DNA of 8,662 nt from Desulfovibrionales bacterium (GTDB taxonomy: Bacteria; Desulfobacterota; Desulfovibrionia; Desulfovibrionales; Desulfomicrobiaceae): positions 1 through 8,662 of the forward strand of contig JAAYGZ010000183.1 of NCBI GenBank assembly GCA_012727515.1, in the 5' to 3' direction. The notes under the pieces are model-generated. The model was not told where the DNA came from. It was given only the letters and a program-made list of their open reading frames with translations, and did no database searches. Both the position numbers and the translations under genes were made by a program. This document shows positions 1 to 8,662 of this stretch, piece by piece; the stretch's first letter is position 1, and each line of letters begins with the position of its first letter.

Positions 1-910
1 ATACACCCCGCTTCAGATCCAGAACAATGCGGATGCCCTTCATGTCAGATTCATCACGCAGGTCAGAAATGCCCTCTATTTTGCGTTCATTGACCAGAAG
101 CGCAATTTTTTCGACCAGGGTTGATTTATTAAGTGCGTAGGGGATTTCTTTGATAATAATGGATTCCAGGTCACCTTTACGCTTTTCAATCTCCACCCGT
201 GAACGGATGCGCACAGATCCACGCCCGGTGTGGTAGGCTTCGCGAATCCCGCTTTGGCCGTAGAGCAGGGCTCCGGTGGGAAAATCCGGTGCTTTGATGG
301 ATTCCATAAGCGCATCAATGCTTAAATGTGGATTATCCAGCAGGCGCAGCGTACCCTCTACAACCTCGCCCAGATTATGCGGCGGGATATTGGTGGCCAT
401 GCCCACGGCAATGCCTGATGATCCATTGACCAGCAGATTGGGCACCTTGGTTGGCAGCACTGTTGGTTCTTGGAGTGAATTATCGTAATTGGGCCGAAAC
501 GCCACGGTGTCTTTTTCAATATCCGCCAAAAACGAGCCTGCCAGCCTGGACATGCGTACTTCAGTATAACGCATGGCTGCTGGTGCATCGCCATCAATGG
601 AGCCAAAATTACCCTGTCCATCCACCAGGGGATCACGCATATTAAATTCCTGGGCCATGCGTACCAGGGCATCATATACTGCCGAATCACCATGAGGATG
701 AAATTTACCAATAACATCACCGACCACGCGCGCGGATTTTTTATACGCCCGGTTGTAGGTATTACCCAGTTCGTGCATGGCAAACAGGATGCGCCGGTGA
801 ACAGGTTTAAGTCCATCGCGGACATCAGGAATAGCCCGGCCAATGATAACACTTAAGGAATATTCCAGATAGGATTTCTGTAGTTCTTTTTCTATGCTGA
901 TGTTGGACAC
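1..910 (-). CDS. gyrA: DNA gyrase subunit A, 3' part beyond window
   Basis: This is the breakage-reunion subunit of DNA gyrase, which with GyrB introduces negative supercoils using ATP. About 303 N-terminal codons are present and the frame is open to the window edge. The start is GTG at 910-908, giving [10 protein letters not shown], preceded by AGAGG with 5 nt spacing. The winged-helix region carries [10 protein letters not shown] at residues 71-80 and [12 protein letters not shown] at 97-108. The catalytic tyrosine lies in AAMRYTE as Y115, equivalent to E. coli Y122. The positions matching E. coli S83 and D87 are S76 and D80, the quinolone-sensitive form. The gene follows gyrB by 22 nt and is presumably co-transcribed with it. 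Other type IIA subunits such as ParC are unlikely because of the gyrB neighbour and the very close match to GyrA motifs. The C-terminal beta-pinwheel domain is outside the window. Confidence 0.97.
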   Translation of the reverse strand, partial: MSNISIEKELQKSYLEYSLSVIIGRAIPDVRDGLKPVHRRILFAMHELGNTYNRAYKKSARVVGDVIGKFHPHGDSAVYDALVRMAQEFNMRDPLVDGQGNFGSIDGDAPAAMRYTEVRMSRLAGSFLADIEKDTVAFRPNYDNSLQEPTVLPTKVPNLLVNGSSGIAVGMATNIPPHNLGEVVEGTLRLLDNPHLSIDALMESIKAPDFPTGALLYGQSGIREAYHTGRGSVRIRSRVEIEKRKGDLESIIIKEIPYALNKSTLVEKIALLVNERKIEGISDLRDESDMKGIRIVLDLKRGV

Positions 911-915
911 ATCTA

Positions 916-920
916 CCTCT
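916..920 (-). promoter_or_regulatory. Ribosome binding site of gyrA
   Basis: AGAGG on the minus strand lies 5 nt before GTG at 910-908. It supports that GTG over the overlapping out-of-frame ATG 2 nt upstream, which would not give GyrA sequence. Confidence 0.6.
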
Positions 921-932
921 GTTTTTTAACAA

Positions 933-3353
<2,421 letters not shown>

Positions 3354-3366
3354 TTAAAAAAGCACA

Positions 3367-4521
3367 TTACATTTCAACTTCGGCGTAATAAACGTCCTCA
3401 ACTACTTCAACGGGCATGGTGTAAACAAGATACCCGGTATCTTCCTGGCCAGTGATGCAACATGGCTCTGTAGTATTGATAAAGGAAAATTTCAATGCAT
3501 CAGAAGTAAAATGGCTGATGACCTCCAGGATAATTTTTGTCGGCATTGCTACCTTGCCAAGATCGCCGGCAAACTCACAGGTAATCAACTCCGAGCCTTC
3601 GCCTACATCCTGGCCCTGCGCATACATGGATAACTCAGTGGGAGAAACGTCAAAAAATGCAGCTGAATTACTCAGGGTATTGAACAGAAAAATGCGATTT
3701 AAGGCATCGGTCATCTCATGCTTATCAATGGTCAGATATGACGTAAACAAGCCTGAATGGTTGGCAATAAAGCTCCGGTAATCTGGAAAGGTATGCAGCT
3801 TTAAGGGAACGCTGAGCATCTCTGCGCCGCCAGCGCTGCGCAAAAAAAGACGCTTGTCTGACAGGCCAAGCCGAATCTCGCCATCAGTAATCCAGCGGCG
3901 AATTTCCTGCAGATATTTCTTGGCCACTAAAAAACCCTCTGTCCCGAGCAGACCATGAAGCTCTGCATTGGTAAAGCGCACCAGACCCAGCAAATGGCCG
4001 TTTAAGCCGCAAACCTCCACGTCAGCGGTTTCTGCCGGGGCAAATTTGATGCAATTCATGCTCGCCTGTTCTTCTTCATCGGCAATACAAAAGGATATGC
4101 GGTCAATGGTGTCACGAAAGTGTTCTCCAGACCAGGTGATGGTTCCAGTATCCGGGAACTCATGAAAATCCTGAAACCAGGATGAATCATAGGTTGGCAC
4201 CTTGTATTTGCGCCGCCCCTGTTCAATGTGCAGCTGCTTGCCTTGTTCGTCTGTCTTGAGCACAAGTTCTCCAGGGGGCATACGCCGTAGTAGCTCACAA
4301 AACTGCTTGCCCTGGATACCAATCAGCCCTTCGTGCTGTACATTGGCCGTATACTGTCCGGCAAACTCCAGGCTTGAATCTGTGGCAAAAATGGACAGCC
4401 CTGTGCTCTCTGCCTTAAGCCACAAAATGCGCAGATAGGTTGTTCCTGTTTTGGCAGGAATAATATTGCTGGCATTAATGACACCATCTATAACATCTTC
4501 CTTACGAATACGGACGAACAT
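3367..4521 (-). CDS. dnaN: DNA polymerase III beta subunit (sliding clamp)
   Basis: This is the ring-shaped processivity clamp that tethers polymerase III and other partners to DNA. It is 384 aa, slightly longer than the roughly 366 aa of E. coli. The N-terminal clamp domain shows NIIPAKTGTTYLRILWLKAE (residues 19-38) and IFATDSSLEF, in the pattern of beta-clamp domain 1. Domains 2 and 3 follow, the latter ending in the strand GYLVYTMPV near residue 371. That is where the family usually ends with an MPM-type motif lining the partner-binding cleft; here about 13 more residues follow. The ATG at 4521-4519 is chosen because AAGGAG lies 6 nt upstream and the protein then begins MFVRIRKEDV. An in-frame ATG at 4569 would overlap the end of dnaA and add 16 residues without family resemblance. 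The gene begins 13 nt after the dnaA stop and is clearly part of the same operon. Confidence 0.95.
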   Translation of the reverse strand: MFVRIRKEDVIDGVINASNIIPAKTGTTYLRILWLKAESTGLSIFATDSSLEFAGQYTANVQHEGLIGIQGKQFCELLRRMPPGELVLKTDEQGKQLHIEQGRRKYKVPTYDSSWFQDFHEFPDTGTITWSGEHFRDTIDRISFCIADEEEQASMNCIKFAPAETADVEVCGLNGHLLGLVRFTNAELHGLLGTEGFLVAKKYLQEIRRWITDGEIRLGLSDKRLFLRSAGGAEMLSVPLKLHTFPDYRSFIANHSGLFTSYLTIDKHEMTDALNRIFLFNTLSNSAAFFDVSPTELSMYAQGQDVGEGSELITCEFAGDLGKVAMPTKIILEVISHFTSDALKFSFINTTEPCCITGQEDTGYLVYTMPVEVVEDVYYAEVEM

Positions 4522-4527
4522 GGCAAA

Positions 4528-4533
4528 CTCCTT
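4528..4533 (-). promoter_or_regulatory. Ribosome binding site of dnaN
   Basis: AAGGAG on the minus strand, 6 nt before the ATG at 4521-4519. It directly follows the dnaA stop codon and decides the dnaN start in favour of the shorter protein. Confidence 0.8.
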
Positions 4534-4534
4534 A

Positions 4535-5821
4535 TTATTGCTGTGTCTTGCTCGATTCAGCCAGGGCAAGGCATTTTTCAGACAAAGATTGCAGCAGGGT
4601 TTTTAAATTTTTATCGTCACTTTGGGCCTGTTTTATCTTTTTGTAATGATACAAGATCGTGGAATGGTCGCGTCCGCCCAAAATGCGCCCGATTTCAGGA
4701 AAAGAAAGCCCCAGCTGCGTACGACAGAGATAAATGGCCACTTGGCGGGCATAGACAAGCTCCTGCTTGCGCACGGCAGAAAGCATCTGGTCCTGAGAAA
4801 GAGAAAACTCTGCACAGACCACAGTAAGTACATGCTCTGAAGTCAGGATGGCTGTGGAGCGGTCGTCCAGATAATTGAGGATGTTTTCAAATTCATCATC
4901 AGGAATTTGGTCCTGCACTAATTCCCGGTAAGCCCAGAGTTTGAGCAAGCACCCTTCCAGGTTGCGCAGATCTGGAAAGCGCTGGGCCAGAAGCAATATC
5001 CGCTCGCGGGACAAGTCAAGATGGCGTTCCCGGCAGCGGGCCTGGGTGTATTGGGTGCGAATATCCAGGTCCGGACTTTTGAGCGCAACAATAAGTCCCC
5101 ATTCCAGGCGTGATTTGAGTTTGGGTGTTAAAAAATCATAGTGCGCGATTTTGCCACAGCAGGAAAAAACCATCTGCTTGCGTTTGTTGTAAAAATAATC
5201 AAACAAGGCAACAAGTTCTGTCTGTAAATACGGATAGTTTTTAATATCCTGCACATCATCCAAGCCAAAAAAATCCATGCCCATCACATGGGTGCGTGCA
5301 TCACTGCGCGAAGCATACAAACCATGCATCTCCTCAATGCCTGCAACAAAGACATCCTCGGCATGGCGCTCGCTGTGCGCATTGGCAATGGCCCGCAACA
5401 AAAAAGATTTCCCAGCACCGCTTTCGCCACAGAGCACAAAGGGATTATACACCACGTCCGCGCTCTGAGCCACCTCCTGGGCTGAGGCAAGGGGAAAATA
5501 ATTTTTTTGATTGGTCAAAAAATTTTCAAATACAAATTCCCGGCCAAAAGGCAGTGAGCTGAGCGAAGGTGTGCGCTCGCGAACCAAAATATCTTGTCCG
5601 TCCTCGCGCACATGGTAGGTAATGGTCAGATCCGTTGCGGCCAGGGCCTGCTCAAAACGTGACTGAACCTGAGTGGCAAACCATTGGGCAAAAAATCTGT
5701 GCGGAAATCGAACCTCCAGACTTGTGCCCGAAACAGCCAAAGATAACGAGCCAAACCATTTTTCCAGCTCTTGTTCCGGAAAAACGCGCGTTAGCTCCTG
5801 GTACAGGCTCTCGTGGTTCAT
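4535..5821 (-). CDS. dnaA: Chromosomal replication initiator DnaA (divergent)
   Basis: This is the AAA+ ATPase that binds DnaA boxes at oriC and opens the duplex. It is 428 aa, shorter than the 467 aa of E. coli. Domain I covers about residues 1-80 and includes LEKWFGSLSL. The linker (domain II) is very short, about 80-95. Domain III begins at FVFENFLTNQKNYFPLASA (96-114), with Walker A GESGAGKS (132-139, K138), Walker B LDDVQ (187-191), box VII KSRLEWG with arginine finger R238, and sensor II DLRNLEG with R286. Domain IV carries the DnaA signature GGRDHSTILYHYKKI (382-396), so box recognition should be conserved. The usual sensor-I stretch (LTSDRxP type) is replaced by FSCCGKIAHYDF (219-230). 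The ATG at 5821 fits the usual domain I length, although its Shine-Dalgarno is weak. Position next to dnaN, gyrB and gyrA supports the main dnaA; a Hda-like protein is excluded by domain IV. Confidence 0.93.
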   Translation of the reverse strand: MNHESLYQELTRVFPEQELEKWFGSLSLAVSGTSLEVRFPHRFFAQWFATQVQSRFEQALAATDLTITYHVREDGQDILVRERTPSLSSLPFGREFVFENFLTNQKNYFPLASAQEVAQSADVVYNPFVLCGESGAGKSFLLRAIANAHSERHAEDVFVAGIEEMHGLYASRSDARTHVMGMDFFGLDDVQDIKNYPYLQTELVALFDYFYNKRKQMVFSCCGKIAHYDFLTPKLKSRLEWGLIVALKSPDLDIRTQYTQARCRERHLDLSRERILLLAQRFPDLRNLEGCLLKLWAYRELVQDQIPDDEFENILNYLDDRSTAILTSEHVLTVVCAEFSLSQDQMLSAVRKQELVYARQVAIYLCRTQLGLSFPEIGRILGGRDHSTILYHYKKIKQAQSDDKNLKTLLQSLSEKCLALAESSKTQQ

Positions 5822-5857
5822 GCGGCATTCTCTGCGCGTTTTCGTGGCATGAGCCTG

Positions 5858-5886
5858 TTTACTCCGGCAAACAAATCAGACATAGG
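5858..5886 (+). promoter_or_regulatory. Weak candidate promoter for the HcyBio operon
   Basis: TTTACT (5858-5863, four of six matches to TTGACA) and CATAGG (5881-5886, three of six to TATAAT) are separated by exactly 17 nt. They lie about 45 nt upstream of the GTG start. The spacing is ideal but the hexamers are poor, so this is only a candidate. Confidence 0.22.
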
Positions 5887-5918
5887 CATTTCTTGCGGGG
5901 CAAACCCCAATTTATTGT

Positions 5919-5924
5919 GGAGGA
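5919..5924 (+). promoter_or_regulatory. Ribosome binding site of the HcyBio gene
   Basis: GGAGGA, a near-perfect Shine-Dalgarno, stands 7 nt before GTG at 5932. It decides the start: the open frame continues upstream to 5635 but that extension runs antisense through dnaA. Confidence 0.85.
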
Positions 5925-5931
5925 CAAATCA

Positions 5932-7104
5932 GTGAGCACAACGTATAAAGTACATAGAACTATTGCCGAAATTAATGAGAAAATCCGCCAGGGCAAAGCT
6001 GTTGTCCTCAACGCAACCGAAATGACCAGTCTAGTTCGCAAGGCAGGCAAGGTCAAGGCTGCGCAACAGGTCGATGTCGTCACCACCGGCACTTTCTCAC
6101 CTATGTGTTCATCTGGTCTGCTGTTTAATATCGGCCAGCAGCCCCCGACCATCAAAACAGCAAAACTCTGGCTAAACGGTGTCCCGGCCTACGCTGGAAT
6201 TGCCGCTGTTGATGCCTATATCGGAGCCACAGAACCAACCGAGGATGATCCCTTAAACAAGGTCTATCCCGGACGCTTCACCTATGGTGGCGGGCATGTC
6301 ATTGAAGACCTGGTCAAGGGCAAGCGCGTCCACCTCAAGGCAGAAGCATACGGTACGGATTGTTATCCACGCAAGACTCTGGAAAAAAAGCTATCCTTGT
6401 CTGAACTGCGCAATGCAATTCTTTTTAACCCGCGCAATGCGTACCAAAACTACAACTGCGCCATTAACAAAACATCCAGGCTCAAATACACATACATGGG
6501 GCCCCTTAAATCCAATATGGGCAATGCCAACTACGCCACTGCCGGAGAACTCAGCCCGCTTTTTAATGACCCGTACTTTCTGACCATTGGTCTGGGCACA
6601 CGCATTTTTCTGGGAGGCGGCATTGGTTATGTTCTTGGAGAAGGCACCCAGCATGTGGCTGAGCCCAAACGCACAGAACGCGGCCTGCCCTTGACGCCAT
6701 CTGGTACGCTCATGGTCAAAGGTGATCTCAAAACCATGAATCCCAGGTATTTGCGAGGAGTGAGCATTGTGGGCTATGGCTGTTCACTGGCCGTGGGCCT
6801 GGGCATTCCCATCCCTGTTTTGAACGAAGAAATAGCCTGGTTCACGGGCGTGGCTGACGAAGACATTCTGGTGCCTGTGGTTGATTACGGAGAAGACTAT
6901 CCCAATGGCTATCCCAGCCCATACGGCCATGTAAGCTTTGCCCAGTTGCGCCAGGGAGAAGTGCATATTGAAGGCAAGACCATTCCTACCACACCGCTGA
7001 CCAGCTATTCCTTATCCCTTGAAGTGGCTGAAGAACTCAAGCGCTGGATTCAGCAGGGAAAATTCCTGCTCACAGAAGCTCAGGAATCTATTCCTGCCAG
7101 ATAA
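5932..7104 (+). CDS. HcyBio (DUF39/COG1900) homocysteine biosynthesis protein
   Basis: The protein has 390 aa from the GTG start and begins MSTTYKVHRTIAEINEKIRQ. I recognise it as the HcyBio family (PF01837), by VVTTGTFSPMCSSGLLFNIG (49-68), the GGGHVIEDLVKGK block (119-131), the CYP motif at 144-146 and the later GTRIFLGGGIGYV and EIAWFTGVADEDI blocks. Family members in methanogens and sulfate reducers form homocysteine from aspartate semialdehyde and sulfide, replacing the acylated-homoserine route. C59 and C144 are placed like the pair of cysteines reported as essential in the methanogen protein; this equivalence is my inference. No CBS domains follow, unlike the longer archaeal form. No signal peptide or membrane segment is visible, so it should be cytoplasmic. 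The gene diverges from dnaA and is followed after 2 nt by a DUF362/ferredoxin gene, so the two are very likely one operon. Family assignment is firm; in vivo function here is inferred. Confidence 0.9.
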   Translation: MSTTYKVHRTIAEINEKIRQGKAVVLNATEMTSLVRKAGKVKAAQQVDVVTTGTFSPMCSSGLLFNIGQQPPTIKTAKLWLNGVPAYAGIAAVDAYIGATEPTEDDPLNKVYPGRFTYGGGHVIEDLVKGKRVHLKAEAYGTDCYPRKTLEKKLSLSELRNAILFNPRNAYQNYNCAINKTSRLKYTYMGPLKSNMGNANYATAGELSPLFNDPYFLTIGLGTRIFLGGGIGYVLGEGTQHVAEPKRTERGLPLTPSGTLMVKGDLKTMNPRYLRGVSIVGYGCSLAVGLGIPIPVLNEEIAWFTGVADEDILVPVVDYGEDYPNGYPSPYGHVSFAQLRQGEVHIEGKTIPTTPLTSYSLSLEVAEELKRWIQQGKFLLTEAQESIPAR

Positions 7105-7106
7105 TC

Positions 7107-8216
7107 ATGACTGCGCCTGTTTTTTTCTGGAATCTGCGGGCCTCGCGTAAACTCCCTTATGAGGCCAGGATAAAACGCCTGCTCAAACTAGTGGGCCTGG
7201 GCGCGCATGTGCGCTCTGGTGATCTGGCTGCAATCAAACTGCATTTTGGTGAAAGCGGGGGCATGGCTCATGTTCAGCCCCTGCAACTCAAGCCACTCCT
7301 GCATTTTTTACGCAAATGCGGGGCCAGGCCGTTTTTGACAGATACCAACACCTTGTATGTGGGCCAGCGGGGCGAAGCTGTTTCTCATGGGCTACAAGCA
7401 GCAGCTCATGGCTTTGACCCCAATGTGCTTGGTGCGCCAGTCCTCATTGCTGATGGTCTTAAAAGCGGCAATGAACGCACCATTTCCTGCCCTGGCAAGC
7501 ATTTTGATGTGGCCTATGTGGCTGGTGATATTGTGGATGCAGATATCATGGTCACGGTCAGCCATTTTAAGGGCCATGATCTGGCCGGCTTTGGCGGAGC
7601 GCTGAAAAATGTGGGCATGGGCTGTGCCACGCGCCGGGGCAAAATGCAGCAGCATTGCGGCCTTGGGCCCACCCTTCATCCTGCGCACTGCACGGGCTGC
7701 GGGAACTGTGTGGCAGTATGCAACCACAACGCCCTGGCCCTGGATGAATCCAGGCGTATCACCATTGACCGCTCGGCCTGCGTGGGTTGTGCCGCGTGTT
7801 TTCTGGTCTGTACCTCACGCGGGCTTGAGATAGACTGGCGCGTGGATGTCATAACGTTTTTAGAACGCATGGCTGAATACACGGCAGCAATCCTTTTATC
7901 CCGCTCCAGACCCACCCTGCATATTGCATATATTCAGCATGTCAGCCCAGGATGTGATTGCACTGGCTATTCTGACGCGCCCATTTGTCCGGATTTAGGC
8001 GTGTTAGCCAGTTGGGACCCTGTGGCCCTGGATCAGGCGTGCCTGGACCTGGTTAATCAGGCCCAGCCACTGCATCCCAGTGCCTTGCCCGCAGATATCT
8101 GTGCTGGGCAGGATAAATTTGAAGCCATCCACGGTCATGTACGCGGGGCCTATTTGCTGGAATATGCCGAATCTTTGGGCCTTGGACACAGACAGTACAA
8201 CCTGCAGATGATCTGA
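7107..8216 (+). CDS. DUF362 protein with inserted 2x[4Fe-4S] ferredoxin domain (COG2768-like)
   Basis: This 369-aa Fe-S protein of the DUF362/COG2768 type has no established reaction. The first DUF362 half shows DLAAIKLHFGESGG (39-52), TDTNTLYVGQR (79-88) and GHDLAGFGGALKNVGMG (156-172). A bacterial ferredoxin module follows, with two perfect CxxCxxCxxxC motifs: C195, C198, C201, C205 and C225, C228, C231, C235. These should hold two [4Fe-4S] clusters. The proline that usually follows the fourth Cys is absent in both (CN and CT). The C-terminal half has CDCTGYSDAPICPDLG (283-298) and the DUF362-typical SWDPVALDQACLDLVN (302-317). Extra cysteines at 173, 184, 283, 285 and 294 could bind another metal. 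The ATG is 2 nt after the HcyBio stop and has no good Shine-Dalgarno close by, suggesting translational coupling. No signal peptide is seen. A role as electron donor for the neighbouring enzyme is an inference from linkage. Confidence 0.88.
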   Translation: MTAPVFFWNLRASRKLPYEARIKRLLKLVGLGAHVRSGDLAAIKLHFGESGGMAHVQPLQLKPLLHFLRKCGARPFLTDTNTLYVGQRGEAVSHGLQAAAHGFDPNVLGAPVLIADGLKSGNERTISCPGKHFDVAYVAGDIVDADIMVTVSHFKGHDLAGFGGALKNVGMGCATRRGKMQQHCGLGPTLHPAHCTGCGNCVAVCNHNALALDESRRITIDRSACVGCAACFLVCTSRGLEIDWRVDVITFLERMAEYTAAILLSRSRPTLHIAYIQHVSPGCDCTGYSDAPICPDLGVLASWDPVALDQACLDLVNQAQPLHPSALPADICAGQDKFEAIHGHVRGAYLLEYAESLGLGHRQYNLQMI

Positions 8217-8314
8217 GAAAGTTGCGGACGCCTATTTCACGGAAAAAGAACATATCCAGATAGAAAACTATAGACTGGAACTACTACAACTCATCTTCCC
8301 CTGGCAGAGGTCCA
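8217..8314. other. Non-coding or degenerate stretch after the DUF362 gene
   Basis: No intact gene is visible. One plus frame stays open from the DUF362 stop (KVADAYFTEKEHIQIENY and onward) but has no start codon or ribosome binding site, and I do not recognise it. An imperfect inverted repeat at about 8256-8278 (CCAGATAG and CTAT-AGA-CTGG) has no T tract and is not a convincing terminator. The stretch may be decayed mobile-element DNA. Confidence 0.4.
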
Positions 8315-8490
8315 AAGATTTACCGCCAGGCCACACCATTTCAAATCCAGGCATTCCTGGGCTACCAGAATCTCTCCACTATCGAGCGCTACCTCCACGA
8401 GCTGGACGTGGACAGATGTGTCGTTGCCATCCTGGACGACTCAGAAGACCCAATTTCAAACAAGATCGAACCGCAAACCCTGGTACAATA
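8315..8490 (+). pseudogene. C-terminal remnant of a tyrosine recombinase/phage integrase
   Basis: Only the last 57 or so codons of an integrase remain, ending in TAA at 8488-8490. The translated end contains QIQAFLGYQNLSTIERYLHEL, which follows the catalytic C-terminal pattern of tyrosine recombinases (LGHxxxxTTxxYxH). The nucleophile tyrosine in ERYLH is present, but the usual GH is GY. The rest of the catalytic domain, including the RHxxA/R box and the first Arg, is missing. The frame is closed by a stop at 8261-8263, and the residues between there and about 8315 do not look like integrase. There is no start codon or ribosome binding site. The remnant points at the 3' end of the tRNA-Ser gene, 50 bp away, the usual place of an element integrated at a tRNA. 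It cannot be functional as it stands. Confidence 0.75.
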
Positions 8491-8525
8491 AAAAATGCCA
8501 GCCTCCCAAATGCTGGAAAGCTGGC
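8490..8525 (-). terminator. Rho-independent terminator of tRNA-Ser
   Basis: Read on the minus strand, GCCAGC at 8525-8520 pairs with GCTGGC at 8502-8497. The stem continues inward through TTTCC/GGGAG with two G-U pairs, giving about 11 bp around a 7-nt loop. It is followed by A and then six T (8495-8490). It starts 14 nt after the CCA end of the tRNA. In the plus direction the T run is poor (TTATAT), so it is mainly a leftward terminator. Confidence 0.85.
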
Positions 8526-8539
8526 TTATATCAATGGGT

Positions 8540-8635
8540 TGGCGGAGAGGGTGGGATTTGAACCCACGTACGGATTATTAGTCCGTAACCCGATTTCGAG
8601 TCGGGCGCGTTACGACCGGACTTCGCTACCTCTCC
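8540..8635 (-). tRNA. tRNA-Ser (anticodon CGA)
   Basis: The complete class II tRNA folds by eye. The acceptor GGAGAGG (8635-8629) pairs with CCTCTCC (8550-8544). The D stem is GCG/CGC with GG in the loop. The anticodon stem CCCGA/TCGGG closes the loop CTCGAAA with anticodon CGA (plus-strand positions 8596-8598). The long variable arm TACGGA/TCCGTA has a 7-nt loop, the mark of a serine tRNA. The T arm GTGGG-TTCAAAT-CCCAC is perfect. The discriminator is G, as in serine tRNAs, and CCA is encoded at 8542-8540. It reads the serine codon UCG. It stands alone in the visible sequence, and its promoter lies mostly beyond the right edge. Confidence 0.97.
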
Positions 8636-8662
8636 GCAAGGTTTTTGAAAATTTTCTTCTCG

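Larger units (their letters stand above)
5822..5931. other. Divergent intergenic region between dnaA and the HcyBio gene
   Basis: These 110 bp must contain the start signals for the leftward replication operon and the rightward HcyBio pair. I see no TTATCCACA-type box, no direct repeats and no AT-rich unwinding tract, so an origin cannot be called here. A small perfect hairpin, GGGG-CAAA-CCCC, lies at 5897-5908, about 10 nt before the HcyBio ribosome binding site; it has no T tract and is not a terminator. No riboswitch of the SAM or SAH type fits in this space. Confidence 0.6.

Noticed and set aside
358..852. A 164-codon minus-strand open frame
   Set aside because: It is a shifted frame inside gyrA, whose true frame gives perfect gyrase motifs.
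4522..4569. Longer dnaN beginning inside the end of dnaA
   Set aside because: The extra 16 residues do not look like a beta clamp, and the AAGGAG site fits the ATG at 4521.
5897..5908. GGGG-CAAA-CCCC hairpin upstream of the HcyBio gene as a terminator or riboswitch
   Set aside because: Only 4 bp with no T tract, and no match to SAM or SAH aptamer features.
5635..5931. A 99-residue upstream extension of the HcyBio reading frame
   Set aside because: It runs antisense through the start of dnaA, has no family resemblance, and a strong GGAGGA marks the GTG at 5932.

Overview
The window looks like a chromosomal core locus from a deltaproteobacterium of the sulfate-reducing type, most like Desulfovibrionales. 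The gene order dnaA-dnaN-gyrB-gyrA without recF, a divergent DnaA, and a neighbouring HcyBio (DUF39) gene, typical of sulfide-using anaerobes, all point that way. The taxon is inferred from gene content and protein style, not from a marker search. Base composition looks near 50% GC and even across the window.

Left part, minus strand (about 1-5821): four replication genes are read right to left with short gaps and are probably one transcription unit. They are dnaA (initiator), dnaN (sliding clamp, 13 nt after dnaA), gyrB (34 nt after dnaN) and gyrA (22 nt after gyrB, cut by the window edge after about 303 codons). No recF lies between dnaN and gyrB.

Middle (5822-5931): a 110-bp divergent intergenic region separates dnaA from a plus-strand pair. 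It holds a good Shine-Dalgarno for a GTG start, one weak promoter candidate and a small GGGG/CCCC hairpin. It has no recognisable cluster of DnaA boxes, so no origin can be placed here although the gene set is the usual origin-proximal one.

Right part, plus strand (5932-8216): a HcyBio/DUF39 homocysteine-biosynthesis protein is followed 2 nt later by a DUF362 protein with an inserted double [4Fe-4S] ferredoxin domain. HcyBio family proteins make homocysteine from aspartate semialdehyde and sulfide, a reaction that needs electrons, and a ferredoxin-like partner is known to be required. The tight linkage to a different kind of Fe-S protein is the most interesting functional lead in the window.

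Right edge (8217-8662): the remnant of a tyrosine recombinase keeps only its C-terminal end, with the box-II His replaced by Tyr. It converges on a complete tRNA-Ser(CGA) gene on the minus strand with encoded CCA and its own rho-independent terminator. This looks like the scar of an element that once integrated at the tRNA. I found no CRISPR array, intact insertion sequence or riboswitch, and no clearly new system; the findings are modest leads.
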